From Sporobolomyces roseus (lineage: Eukaryota > Basidiomycota > Microbotryomycetes > Sporidiobolales > Sporidiobolaceae): a DNA stretch of 64,000 bases. Positions 37,004 through 48,894 of the stretch are shown piece by piece. Under the pieces are notes generated by a model. That model had not been told where the DNA came from, made no database searches, and saw nothing but the letters and a program-made list of their open reading frames with translations. Each line of letters starts with the position of its first letter. The first letter of the stretch is position 1. Made by a program: the position numbers and the translations under genes. The stretch is from the NCBI GenBank assembly GCA_016617785.1, contig JADILM010000004.1, positions 1,612,001 to 1,676,000 of the forward strand, read 5' to 3'.

Positions 37004-39389
37004 ATCACGATAGATACTGGTGGTGCGAAATAGACGAATTATTGGGAAATCGTTTCTTTTTTCGAAGGTAGGATACGGGAGAGGGAGCTTACTCCTCCGC
37101 GGTACTGTCACTCTTGCATGTATTCTCCTTAGGACCCACTCTCTACTCATGTATCTCGCTCTCCCTCTCGTTCGAATGCTGAAGTCGAGGCGATTCAAGA
37201 GAGAACGACAACTTTGCGAAATCAGCTTTGTCAGAATTATCGCAAGTTGACCCACTCCGCGCGCGAGAAGATGAGCTGTGAGCCTGTATGCGACACTGCC
37301 TCGATGAATCGTCTGCGGTCTCGTAGCCGTTCGAGAAGCGAATAGGAGAGCTCTCTTTCGCTTGCGGATGAGCTCGGAATCCTTTCGTAGTTGACGATTC
37401 GAACCTTCGTATACTCTCTCTCTCGCCACTTGCGAGCAGACGAGACAGAATCGTCGTAGCGGAACACGTCCCTCCTCTCTCTCTCTCTCCGGGTTCAGGA
37501 GGTATCGGTCTCTAGGAGAAGGAGCCAGCTCCTCTGAAAAATCTCAAATCTCATCCTCTCCTCTCGGATTGCAATGAGGAGTTTCCCGTCTCTTTCCCAC
37601 TCTTTTCTCCATCTCTCTCCTGCTTAGACGACTACTCTTGCACTCGAACGATAGTATAGCTCACAAAAAGCGGTTTCACCTTCTCCGCGACTCCACCTTC
37701 ACCCTTCAAGGCTCTCTCTCATCAATCAATCAAGAAAACTCTTCGACGAATCTCAAGTCATCTTCTCGCATACAAGATCAACTGGAAACGGTTAGAACTC
37801 TCTCTCGCAAGTGAAAGGAAATCAACTTGAGCACTTCGGTAAGTCCAAGAGCTCTCACATCGACTTTTAGTTGCAAGTGCTCCACTTTCTCGGGATCCAA
37901 CGTTTTCGCGCTCATTTCCGAGGGAATGTCGGGGGAGAGGAGAGGGTCACTCTAAGCGAGATGAGATCGTATCGTATCCTGGACGACAAAGTTTCGCAAC
38001 GAAAGCAATGAACCCTTCGTACTCGAATTTTACTGATGCATTTCGATGATTCTCTCTCTGTCGAATAGATCGTAATTCGAGGCCTTCGTCGACTCTATCA
38101 ATCCTTTGTAACGAATTAAAGGTGAGTGAGTGCAGGCAGATCGGCATCACTTGCGACTTTATCGCGAGGTGATGAGGAGAAAGGAAGGGGAAAAGAGGAC
38201 GGCGTTCCTTTCCTTTCTTTTTTGTAATCCCAAATCGGGTCAAAAGTACACTTCCAATCGTGGTAGGCTCAAGGTAATGAAAAAGAAGCGACGATCAGGC
38301 ATGCATAACTGTACGAGAGAAGGTCGGATTGTCGCCGTTGTTCGGATGCGATGGAAGGGGTAGAACGGTCGCGTCTCTCATAGACTCTCCGGCTAGGGAC
38401 GACGGAGAACAATAGCTCACTGGTTGTATGTAGCTGGCGTACTGACGATTGATTTCGATTTGCGTTGCACAGTTTCGCAAGTTTTTTGTCCTTCGCAAAG
38501 CATTCTTCGTTCTCTTCGCACAAGGATATCGTCGTCGTCGTCGTCGTCGTCAATCAGAGTCATCGTTCGTTCCCGTTCATCGTTTATTGTTCTCTCGAAC
38601 TTTACTCAGTTTGCGATCACTTTCGCCGACTCGTAGAATCCCCGTATCGGTTACAGCGGGCCCCTAGCTCTATTCGATACTTCTCGTTACAACGAGCGTT
38701 CTTAGTGCGCCGCCAGCAAACTCCAGTCTCGCCCAATCGCAATTTCGAGATCCAGGAGCAACTCGCAGGAATCACTCGAAAGTTCGCTTTTGTTGACTTT
38801 TGACATTCGCGCGAAGTTCGTTCGGTCGATCATCGTAAGAAGCCAGACCCCAAACTAGGAACCGGCACACATTTCTCGCGAGCACGCTGTTGTTCAAACT
38901 TTTCTTTATTTCACTTCCCTTCACCTCGTTAAGGTGCGTCACTTTCTGGTACCCTTCTTCACGTCTCAAAACGGCGCGACCGGGTTTTTCGTTTTTCGGA
39001 GACCAACACCGCTGATCTCCATCTCTCGAACTTTTCTCAAATTCTTCCACACCTCTTCCCTCCCTTCACACATAACGACCTGACTTCAACTATTCATATC
39101 ACATCAACTATCTTGGCCAACGTCTAACGACTCTCCTCCTTCTCCCCTTCCTCTCCTTTTCTCTTCATCGGCGCCTGGGTTTCACCACACACATTCCAAC
39201 TATCCGACATTCTTTCACTACCTCTTCACGGCTGCCTCTCCTCCTCTTTCCTTCAATAGACAACTCTCCTTCAGTACTCCATCACGCTGCATCCTTCCTT
39301 ACACAGTCTCCTTCCTCTCTTCGTCGCTCGCACGACTCGACCCTCCTTCATTCTTCTCCACAACATTCCTCGACCCGTCCTCTCTCAAC
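37004..39389. other. Long intergenic region upstream of the G1 cyclin
   Basis: 2.39 kb. Holds THR1 3' UTR, CT-rich tracts (37470-37490), the TCG repeat at 38529, several TTTCGCAA words (37205, 38470-38500), and a C/T-rich segment without ATG (about 39060-39389) that is probably the cyclin leader. Long upstream regions are usual for G1 cyclins. No coding gene found. Confidence 0.5.
38529..38551. repeat. (TCG)n microsatellite
   Basis: 23-bp uninterrupted TCG/GTC triplet run in the cyclin upstream region. Confidence 0.9.
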
Positions 39390-41050
39390 ATGAAGGTTCC
39401 CTCTGCCCTCCCTCTCCCTGCACCTCGACCTACTGCCTACTCGAAGAAGCGATCTCCCAGCGTGATGGGTTCAAGACGGCCGTCTCCAATTTCAAGAAGA
39501 AGTTCCCCAGTTTCAGTCGAGATGCAACGACACGCTCGCATGTCTCCCGCTGAGCGACAGCTACAACCATTACTCGAGAAGGATTATCGTGAGGATGTCA
39601 AGGCTTACATGTACGAGATGCAGGTTAGTCCCTCTTTTCTTCTCTCACCTTTCTTCCTCCCACCCCGCTTCTTTCGGCCTGCGAAACGCGTTAAACGCGA
39701 TGCTAACGACTTTTCCCTTCGTCCACAGAGCAAGACGATGGCCAACGCTGAGCTTATCGATCAGCAACCCGAGCTGAGATGGTACATGCGATCCTACCTC
39801 GTCGACTTTCTCATCGAAATTCACCTTCAGAATCGTCTTCGACCTGAAACTCTCTACCTCGCTCTCAACATCGTCGACCGTTACGTCTCGAAGCGCATCG
39901 TCTTCAAGAAGCACTATCAGCTCGTCGGTTGCGCTGCCTTGTGGATCGCCGCAAAGTTCGAAGAGGGAAAGGATCGCGTTCCGACTTTACCGGAACTCGT
40001 CGAGATGTGCTGCAACGCTTACGACGAGAAGGCATTCATTCAGATGGAGGGTCACGTTCTCGCAACCATTCACTGGGTTATCGGTCACCCAACCGCCGAG
40101 GCATGGCTTCGTCTCGCCTGCACGACTGGTCCTCTCGAAGATTCTCGAACTCAGCACGTCTCCCGCTTCATCATGGAACTCACTCTCTTCCACCGCGAAT
40201 TCATCAGCTTCAACGCTTCCGACATCGCTTCTGCTTCTCTCATTCTCGCCCGTCACATGCTCGGCAAATCACGTCGAGTGAGTTTCGATCTTCCTCGTCT
40301 CTCCTCATCTCCTCATACTGATCTGATTCACTTCGTGTAGGTTCTCGATGAGTCCGAAGTTGTCCTCCGTCTCGTTCTCATGCTCGATGAATACCTCGCT
40401 GAGCATCTCGAAGATGTTTCTCACATTGTCATCACCAAGGTTCGTTTCCCGCTCGTTTCTTCTCGCGTAGACGAGCACTCTCTCATCTTCTCCCCTTTCC
40501 ACAACAGTACTCTATCCAAGAATACTCTCGTGCTTCAATCTTCTCTCAGCAATGGTACCTCTCCGGTCGTCGATTCGCTTTCCGCGACAACTCTCCTTGC
40601 CCTTCGCCGACTCCTTCGACTCCTTCTCGTCCTTTCCTCACTCGCTCATCATCATCTTCGATGGACTCTTCATCTTCGACATTCGACTCTTCATCCTCAA
40701 TGCTCGGCTCTACTCCATCTCACTCGAGCATGGACACCTCTTTCTCATCCGACGACTCGTGCGAGGAGGACGACGAAGAACCCCTCACTCCCGCTACACC
40801 TCTGCCTCCTTACTCATCAGCAGATCCCTTTCTAGTCGATCATCTCGCATCACGCTTGAACGCTGGAAAAGAGAATCACCTTCCTCATCACCAAAAATCG
40901 CTCGTCCGCGATAGTCATCTTCCCGCTCACCGACCACCACTCAACCGTGCCAAGTGGGAGATGAACCAAGATCCTTCTCGTCGAACCGCACTAGGACCGA
41001 CAACTACCATGATCGACTCTTCGCCCACAGCTCCTTCGTACTGCCTCTAG
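39390..41050 (+). CDS. G1-type cyclin (CLN/PUC1-like)
   Basis: Four exons, join(39390..39623,39729..40277,40341..40439,40508..41050), 474 aa. A Ser/Arg/Pro-rich N-terminus precedes the cyclin box at about residues 85-260: QPELRWYMRSYLVDFLIEIH (MRxxLVDWL-type helix 1), LRPETLYLALNIVDRYVSKR, LVGCAALWIAAKFEE and the second helical repeat ending DIASASLILARHML. The C-terminal 180 residues are Ser-rich with an acidic SDDSCEEDDEE stretch, likely a PEST-type degradation region (inference). Fungal G1 cyclins activate the CDK at START. No B-type destruction box is evident near the N-terminus. Confidence 0.88.
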
Positions 41051-42630
41051 AATTAACACACCCCATCAGTAACCTTTCGTCTTCTCCAATTAGTATCAGT
41101 TCCGATCCCCCCTTAAGCCGTCACCTTTACCCTCGCATTTCGGTTTCACCCCTCTTCATCATCGATCACCCTGGTTGTTTATATCGTCACCCTCTTCTCG
41201 TCGTCGTTCACCTCGCAAAACTTCTCCTTTCCCAACTTTACCTTCCTCGTTCATTCATGTCCCCTCTTTGAATCCTTCGCATTATACATACCCCTCCATC
41301 TACATACCCTCTTCCGCTCATTCACTTGGCCATGGCCATTCGCAACGCTCTTCTTTTTTTCGTTTTGTGATTATTCCGCTCACGACCTTTTTCTAGACTC
41401 CTACCATTATCTCCCCCTCCTTTGACTATCTGTCCTTACGACGAATCACGAGGCTCCTCTGAAAAATATCATAACAACGTAGCAAGTTCTCACATACACA
41501 CAAACGGTCTTTTGCGCTTCACCTTCGAGAGTTTCGTGACCGTTTAACGAAATCATCGGAGCCTCTCGTCGGCTTCTCGAGCTTGCCTTTGCGCTCTATG
41601 TACTGTATGTTGCGATGAATAGGATGTGATGAAGCTTGTCTTTCAGGGCCTCTCGCATGTATTCTTTCGTTTGATAAACCGTTTCTTGTAATTTCGCTAC
41701 CACGCTAGAGCAACGAGAGCGAAATGGAATTGAAGCCGCGTTCCGATCATTCGAGCGTTACTTTCCTTTTCATCTCTGGACATTCCAGGGCGAGATCTAA
41801 TACAGTACAGCTCTTTGACCGCTGTTCAGCGTTCAAGGGAAAAGGAACCTTTGCGAAGGTTTTTGATTTTCACAGTTTGAAAGGAGTGATAGACAAACGA
41901 TCTACGAGGCAATTCCTGCGAGTCGAATCCGGTCGAGCTGGAGATCCCTCTTCTCGTTTGACATTCCTTCTCGGTTCGAACCAGTCGTCGACAACCGCTT
42001 TGACCAATTGGCAGAAACTAGTAGCGGATCTTCGCAAAAGAGGTACGAGAGGGGGAAAGACTTCCGATACAGTAGCTCTGTCTCTCGTGTTCGGCGGCTC
42101 TCACAGAAGACCAAGAATCTTGATCGTGTGGCGTACTTTATCGCAATCGATGGAAGTCGTTTTTCTGAAAGTCTTGCGACGGAAACCTCCATTCACGCCC
42201 GCTTCTGGTAGTGCTGCTGTGATGATTCTGATCGAATCTCAGTATGCATCCTCCCCTGGCGCAACGACGAAGAACCCTCGGCCAAAGTGCAATACGCCCG
42301 AAACGGACTCGTATAACTGAAACTTGACCAAAACGAAGTGATCTTGCATTCGAAGGAAGTTCAGGATATTCGAAGTCGTATCGTCAACTAGCTCTCGCTT
42401 TGCGGTCAGTAGCGGCTGATGGGTGTCTGTAAGGAGAAATCGAAGTAATTTCGAAGTTGAAAAGTTGCGATTTTTTTTGTCCCCACCATCCTCCCCACTA
42501 CGCTGCACCCTTCGGAAAAGTTCTTCCGCTTCCTTCTTCTCCCTCCTCGATCACCCCAGACCACAGCTAGTGTGCTGAACGCAGAGAAACAGTCATCGCC
42601 TTCACCTACTCTTTGACCCCTGCTCGAGCC
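41051..42630. other. Intergenic between cyclin and dioxygenase
   Basis: 1.58 kb. A C/T-rich cyclin 3' UTR extends to about 41400. A 198-codon open frame at 41724-42320 has no recognisable motif, no splice structure and mixed composition, so it is not called. TTCGCAAAAG and TTTGCGAAGG words occur at 41850 and 42028. C/T-rich leader before 42630. Confidence 0.4.
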
Positions 42631-43911
42631 ATGGCGAATCAACCCGACTACTCAGCTTACACCGAATCTGTCATCGCCGCTATAGGTAGCAAAGCATCTC
42701 CAAGAGTCAATCAGGCCCTACCAATCCTCATCAGACATCTTCACGCTGCTGTGATCGAGTCAGGTTTGACGACGGAAGAATGGCTCGAATCCTGTGATCT
42801 GTTGATAGAAGCGGGCAAGATCAGTTCAGACAAACGTAACGAGATGGTATTGGTATCAGATGTACTCGGCGTCGAAACTCTCGTAGATATGTACGTGATG
42901 TCGCTCGAGCGGAATCGTTTGATTCAATCAAGCTTACTCCTCATACCGCCGACAGGCTTGAACATGCGCGATTTGCGGACAATGCAGGTGAAACAACGCA
43001 ATCAGCGATTCTAGGACCATTCTATCGCAAGGGTGTGCCACCACAGCGAAATGGGACAAGTATTGTGAGGATGAAAGAGCCGGGAGCTCCCTTCGTTCAC
43101 CTATTCGGTGCGCGCAATTGTCGATACTCTCTCTGCTCTACGATACTGATATGATGTTGAGGATGTTATTTAGGCACGGTCACTGGGTCAGACGGAAAGC
43201 CTCTGAAAGGCGCACTCGTCGACGTTTGGCACGACGCGAGTCCCTCGTCTTTCGTTTCCCCTCTACCATCTGAGCTGACTGTAGCTGCCGGCGTAACTAT
43301 AGGCTCCTGATGGATTCTACGACTCGCAGTCTCCCGAGAAGCCACAATATCACTGTAGAGGCCGCTTCGAAACCGACGATAACGGTCGTTACAGTCTCGT
43401 CTGTCTCAAGCCTACTCCTTACCCTATACCCTTCGATAGCAGTGCTGGAAAGTTGTTAAAGATGATGGATAGACACCCGATGAGACCAGCGCATATTCAT
43501 GTGAGCAGTCTTCTCCTTTCCGCAATGCGATGAACAGACAAGCTGAATCTCCTCTTCGAACCTTTCTATTTTCTGTACTTTTGGTGGTCCTCAACAGTTT
43601 TATGTCGAAGCTAGCGGACACAAGACGCTGGTGACACAAGTCTTCGACAAGGAATCGAAATATCTTGACGACGACGCCGTTTTCGCTGTCAAGGTTTGCC
43701 CCTCTACGTCTCGCTGCCGCTCTTGGTTCCGCTGACACTCATCGTCTCTCATCACCGTCTGTAGGACAAGCTCATCATCGACTTTGTTCCAGTACGAGCG
43801 CCACTACCGGAAGGAGGAGAGTTTGACGAAGAGGTCAAGTTCGAAGTCGAATACAACATTATGCTGGCAAGCGATAGCGAGGGGATCGATTCGTCGAGTC
43901 AACAGGTCTGA
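42631..43911 (+). CDS. Intradiol ring-cleavage dioxygenase (catechol/hydroxyquinol 1,2-dioxygenase)
   Basis: Six exons, join(42631..42890,42956..43107,43174..43235,43303..43500,43598..43693,43765..43911), 304 aa. An N-terminal helical dimerisation domain is followed by the beta-sandwich catalytic domain. Non-haem Fe(III) ligands are visible: Tyr in DGFYDSQ, Tyr in PTPYPIP, and two His in RPAHIHFYV; the active-site RGRFETDDNGRYS loop is present. It opens catechol or hydroxyquinol rings to muconate-type acids. Which substrate cannot be told. Intron 3 has a GC donor (GCGAGT...ACTATAG), the only splice that reads WHDAPDGFYD. No other aromatic-degradation genes nearby. Confidence 0.9.
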
Positions 43912-44191
43912 TATATTGTCTGAATCAGAGTTGGACAAGCTCTTCTAGCGGTTGCAATCATACATTTCCCTTTGACTCGCGAGCTGTTTCCGATGAAGTG
44001 CGACGCTACCATCTCCCTGAGCCCTTTCGCGCTTGACAAAGCGAGTCAATTCTGATACGATCTGACCTTTCTCGCTACCTATCCGAGGCAGATGAGGACA
44101 AAGAAAGTTCTCACAACCTCGAGAATTTCTGCGAGCGAAAGTCGACTTCCGACAATCCATTTCGGGCACCTCAAATCACCTCTCTCAAACG

Positions 44192-44793
44192 ATGGCAGCT
44201 AGTAGAGAAGCTGGTGTAAGCTTCTTAGACGCTCCCTGCTCTCCCAACGGCAACTGACTATCCCTCATTCCGCTTCATCTCAATCTTGCTTTCACCCTTT
44301 CCACAACCAACAGAACACGATTTACGTAGGAGGATTCAGTCCCGAGACTACCGCATCAGCTATCCATGCCGCCTTTCATCCCTTTGGAGAGATCCTCGAC
44401 TTGCAACTTCCACCTGATCCAACTTCGAAATCTCGTCACAGAGGATTCGCATTCGTTTCTTACTCGACGGGGGAAGCTGCATTGGATGCGATAGATAATA
44501 TGCACCAGAATGTGCTGCCGGGAGTGACGAACAAAGGGAAACCTTTGAAGGTGAACAGGGCGAAACCTCAGAAGGGAACACAGAACGGTGGAACGAATAA
44601 GCCTAGTAAGTAGATCACCTGCTTTATCCGAGTTGTATGCGCTGGGGTTGCGAAGTCGGAACTGATGTCGATGCTGTATTTTCTCTGATTGTTTGCAGTT
44701 TGGGCAAACGAGGAGTGGCTACAAGAGCACGGTATCGCGCCTGTACAGACCGAAGCTGGGAAAGCCCTGCCACCGCAGGAAGCAGAAGCATAG
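44192..44793 (+). CDS. RRM protein related to the N-terminus of cyclophilin E (PPIE)
   Basis: join(44192..44215,44314..44605,44699..44793), 136 aa. One RRM: TIYVGGFSPETTASAIHAAF (RNP2), HRGFAFVSYSTGEAALDAI (RNP1), then NMHQNVLPGVTNKGKPLKVNRAKP. Sequence and loop lengths match the RRM of PPIE/Cyp33, followed by an IWANEEWLQEHG tail. The peptidyl-prolyl isomerase domain of PPIE is absent; the gene stops 40 residues after the RRM. In other eukaryotes PPIE works with the spliceosome. RNA target unknown. First exon only 24 nt. Confidence 0.8.
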
Positions 44794-45000
44794 AGATGGG
44801 TCTAGGTTTAGAGGGCAAGGGTTGGGTTCGGTTTCCTTTCGACCAAAAGATTGTTGTACATTTAGCATGCAAGAAGGGTTCGAAAGTAAACGATAAAGAC
44901 GGGAATAGATGCGGTAAAAGAGAGCTATGCGAGAGATGCGAATGCGAGATAAACGATACGAAGGGGAACGAAAGAGGGAGACGAAGGATAGGGGTATCGG

Positions 45001-47193
45001 CTAGACGTTGAGGAAGTACTTGTCGCCGAACGAGCCAAGACCTGGAAGGATAGTGAAGATCTACAGGAGAGACGCATGTAGAGGAGATTAGCGCTGACTC
45101 CCTCAAGAAGCGAAATCGAGAATCGTTTGACTTACCTTTTTCTTCTTTCCGTCATGAGTCTGCTCGACTCGTTCTTCGAGACCCGGATCAGCAGCACTGC
45201 AAGCGACCTTGACCTTCGGGAAAGCCCTCTTGAGAGCCCAAATTCCTCCAACCTTGCTGACCAAGATACAGCAAATAATGATTCTCTCCTCTTTGACTCC
45301 GTGGTCGAGAAGGATCCTCACAGCCATGAGAGCTGCCGCACCAGTACCGATTTGTGAGTCGAGAAGGAGGACGTGCGATTCGGAAGCAGATTGAGAGGAG
45401 GTCGTGAGGCATGCTGGGAGATTGACGGAATATAGGAAAGGTTCTCCAGTTGAAGCGTCACTTTGGATCAAGACGCTGCCGAGCGCGATATCTCGAACGA
45501 CTCGTCTCAGACCTTTCTCGAGGGATCCTCCCGAACGAAGAATTGAGACACCGCAGAGACGATCTGAAGGCATTGAGAGTTCTTGACCGTTGTAGGTGGA
45601 CCCGGATCGAGTATCGACAGCCTTCGGTTGGTAGGGTAGGAGCGAAAGGGCGTGTTCGGCGACGAGGGTAGAGAGGCGGTTCGCGAAGAACAGCCAATCT
45701 TCGGCTGAAGTATCGGTTGATCGAAGCAGCGTGTGGATTCCCTGTAGTCAAGCTCTTCGTCAGCTCATTCGCGACATCGGGAGATACAGAGCGAAGTAGC
45801 TCACTCGTAGTTGCGAGGTCTCCTTCATGACATGAACGGAATCTGGTAAACCATCATCTGCGTCCGCTCCGACCTCTTCTTTCAGCTCCTTCAGTCCAGC
45901 ATCCGCTTCGCTCTTCTCCAAGCTCGGCGTAGCAGGTTGACTACTCGTTCCGATCCGATCCAGCGTTCCTGCCCTCGAGCGACTCTTTTGATCCGTCGTC
46001 TCCTTGAACAATTCCCCTCTCAATTCCAGCTTCCTGTCCTTGAGTTTGCGATCAATGTGACTCGCGATCAAGTCGATCGAACGTTCGTTGTTCATACCGG
46101 GGACGATGATGTCGGCGTAACGAGCGGTCGGGGCGATGAAGGAATCGAAAGAAGGTTTCACGAATCGGAGGTATTGGTCGAGGACTCCACTCGCTTCTCG
46201 TCCTCGTTCGACGAGATCTCGTCGAAGACGTCGGGCGAGCATGAGATCCGAGTCGCACTGAACATCAGGGGAGAGACGTCAATTCTCGAGACTCTATCGG
46301 GTTGAGGCGAAACGACAGAGCTTACCTGCACGAACACCTTGAGATCGAGAACATTCCGTAGAGCTTCGTCGTGCAGGACAAAGATACCTTCGACTGTCGA
46401 CATTCACTCGACAGGATCAGCGCATGACGCGAATCTCGCCGAGCCAGCCTTGAACGAGGTTGAGACTAACCAATCACGATAGCAGCTCCATACAGGTACG
46501 TTGTCTCGTCCAGCCTCGAGTGTTTGACGAAGGAATAATTGGGAATCTGAACGGCCTTGCAATCTTTCAAGTCTTGAATGCATTGCGTGAGGACGTCGTA
46601 GTCGAAAGAATTGGGCGAGTCGAAGTCTGCATCACGCTGTTTACCGTCAGCTTGAGTTTTTGGAATCGCTTGCAGCTGAGTCAGTACCTGAGGGACGCAC
46701 CATGTTCAGAGCGGAACGCAGCTTCTTTCTCCTTCGCCGTCAATGATTTATAGAAGTTGTCTTGCGAAATAACGAGAACCCAGGGTACTCCTAGCGACTT
46801 GAGTACTTCTTGCGCGACGCGAGTCTAGCCCCGAGTCAAGTCGAAGCGAAATCAGCTGTCAATTCGCGAAGAGAGGTGGGGAATGAAGGAAGAAACTCAC
46901 CTTTCCTGAAGCGCTTCCTCCTCCAATCCCGATAATATACGCAGGAACAGGCTTACCATCTATTGAGATGATCTGCTGTCAGTTTGAGGAAGAGAGCGAA
47001 GACAGAGGAGAGGGGGAAATGAGCGAACCAAGTCCATACCAAGGGCTCCGACTACGCTAGGAGATCTGGTTCAGCTCATGGGTTATAAGAGAGAATCAGA
47101 AAACGATTGTGCGTACCCAGCTTCAGTCAATACAGTGTTCTTTGGGAGATGTTTGCTTGATGAAGAAGCGGCAGAAGGAAGTTGATTCTTCAT
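45001..47193 (-). CDS. URK1: Uridine/cytidine kinase fused to a UPRT-like domain
   Basis: Nine exons, complement(join(45001..45060,45136..45741,45805..46257,46326..46393,46471..46626,46701..46824,46901..46972,47029..47056,47117..47193)), 547 aa. Kinase half: Walker A GIGGGSASGKT (split by an intron at K/T), SQDNFYKSL, DFDSPNSFDYD, VEGIFVLHD and DLKVFVQCDSDLMLARRLRRD. Then an Asp/Glu/Ser-rich linker (about 290-340), and a phosphoribosyltransferase-like half with LLLDSQIGTGAAALMAV as the PRPP loop and LPGLGSFGDKYF at the end. Two-domain URK1/UCKL proteins are known in fungi and animals; pyrimidine salvage is the role. PRTase activity is not assured. Start at 47193; a longer start upstream is possible. 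Confidence 0.92.
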
Positions 47194-47362
47194 CCTCGCA
47201 ACGGCTCTGATGCGGGGGTTGTCGATCTTCGTGGGTGCAATATAAATGGGTGTTTGCTGTACGGAAGTTTCGAGCGGAACAAACACGGAGGTTGACGAGT
47301 ACAAGACTATCCAAATCTTTAAATTTCTCTCTTTCCCTCCTTCACTCAACTTTACTCTAAGA

Positions 47363-48710
47363 ATGGCTTGGAGCGACGATTGGATCACACCAAGGGATCA
47401 ACTGAACCCCTTGGGACCGGTTCAAGGTCTCTTACCGCCTCTCCTTCTTCTTTCTCTCTATTTAGCTCGACCCTCTCGCATTCTCAACTTGACCATCCTT
47501 CCTCTCTATATCTACTATTCACTCTACACGTCTCTATTCTACACGACTGGATCAACCCCTGACGACTACGGTAGAGCTTCCCTCAACTTTACTCTCGTCC
47601 TCAAAGCAATCGACACTTTCCTCCTTTCAAAACCTTCCTTCGAAGTCGCCTTCAAGAAACGCAAGGACGATCCAATTCCTCAACCATGGAGTTTGAGACG
47701 ACTAGGATGGGCGTTGAAGGTCATGACGAGCTTGAGGGGTGCAGGGTGGGAATCGCAAGTCGCAAAGAAATTAGGAGGATCAGATTTATCGAGGACTAGG
47801 CTCATCAAACGCCGATTCAAGAGAGCAACACTCCTCTACTTATCATTGGACATCATCTCAACCTACATGCAAACTCGACCTTACTTTCATCGACTCGCGC
47901 CTCTCTCGTCCCTTTCGAAAGGTGAACATATTCTCAACATGATCTCGGCGTGCGCTGCTGCTGGATTAGCGATCAACATTACATATCAGATACTCTGCGT
48001 TGTCTGTCTCGTGTCACAGATCTGGGACTCGAACGAATGCCCAGATCTGTTTGGAAGTTTCAAGGATGCGAAGAACTTGCGCGGGTTTTGGGGTAAAACT
48101 TGGTGAGCTCACCCTCTCTACTTCTCTCTCTCTGGCTCCCGAGGTGATTCCACTTACTAGACTAGCTACTAACCGCTTCGTCCCGTCTGATGATCAGGCA
48201 CCAATCTTTCCGACGACCTTTTACCTCGATCCCCTCCTATCTCCTTCACTCCCTCCTTCGCCTCTCCCCTTCCTCTCCCCTCACCCAGTCCCTGTCCCTC
48301 CTCCTCACTTTCGGACTCTCTGCACTCCTTCACGCTTTCTCTTCGTTCGTCATGGCTCGCACAGGTCTCGGATCCCTCAAATTCTTTCTCATTCAACCAG
48401 TGGGAATCATTCTCGAACAGATTATTTCGAACGGAGTCAAGGGAGGATCGAGGGAGTTGAGGAATGCTATTGGGTACGCGTGGACAGCAGCGTGGTTGGG
48501 GTATTGGTGCCCTTGGTTCTTCGACGAACTAGTTCAGGTGAGTCGGCGAAACCATCTCTGCGCTGCTTCGATATATCCTTCAACTCTGTCAGCAGTTCAC
48601 TGACTCAGCATGATCTATTGCCTTGATAGGCGGGATTCTGGGAAGTGGATCCAGCTCCGTTCAGTGTCGTTAAAGGTGTTTGGAAAGGAAAATGGTTGAA
48701 TCTTCGTTAG
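47363..48710 (+). CDS. Wax-synthase-type membrane O-acyltransferase (MBOAT)
   Basis: join(47363..48102,48198..48537,48630..48710), 386 aa. Multiple hydrophobic helices; the wax-synthase domain is marked by FWGKTWHQSFRRPFT and by LLTFGLSALLHAFSSF with the expected His. Such fungal enzymes transfer acyl or acetyl groups to alcohols or secondary metabolites; the acceptor here is unknown. The first motif is created by the intron at KTW/HQS. Divergent from URK1 across about 170 bp. Confidence 0.82.
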
Positions 48711-48894
48711 AATTGAGCTGTTTACGATTCAGTTTATTCGCTTTTCGCCCTTCTAGATCCTCCTACTATCCTATGCGAGAGACTGTGAGGCTTCTTGGAG
48801 CGGAAGTTGTTCTGAATTTCGTTGCGAACTTGGGAATTTGTCGAATTCTCTCCTCTCGCTCAATTATTTCACTTCATCACCTCAATCTATCGCC

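Noticed and set aside
36986..37429. 147-codon Arg-rich minus-strand frame past THR1
   Set aside because: Composition typical of antisense frames in this genome; no start context or homology recognised.
41724..42320. 198-codon open frame between the cyclin and the dioxygenase
   Set aside because: No motif or splice structure. Spurious frames of similar length occur elsewhere in the window, so length alone is not evidence.
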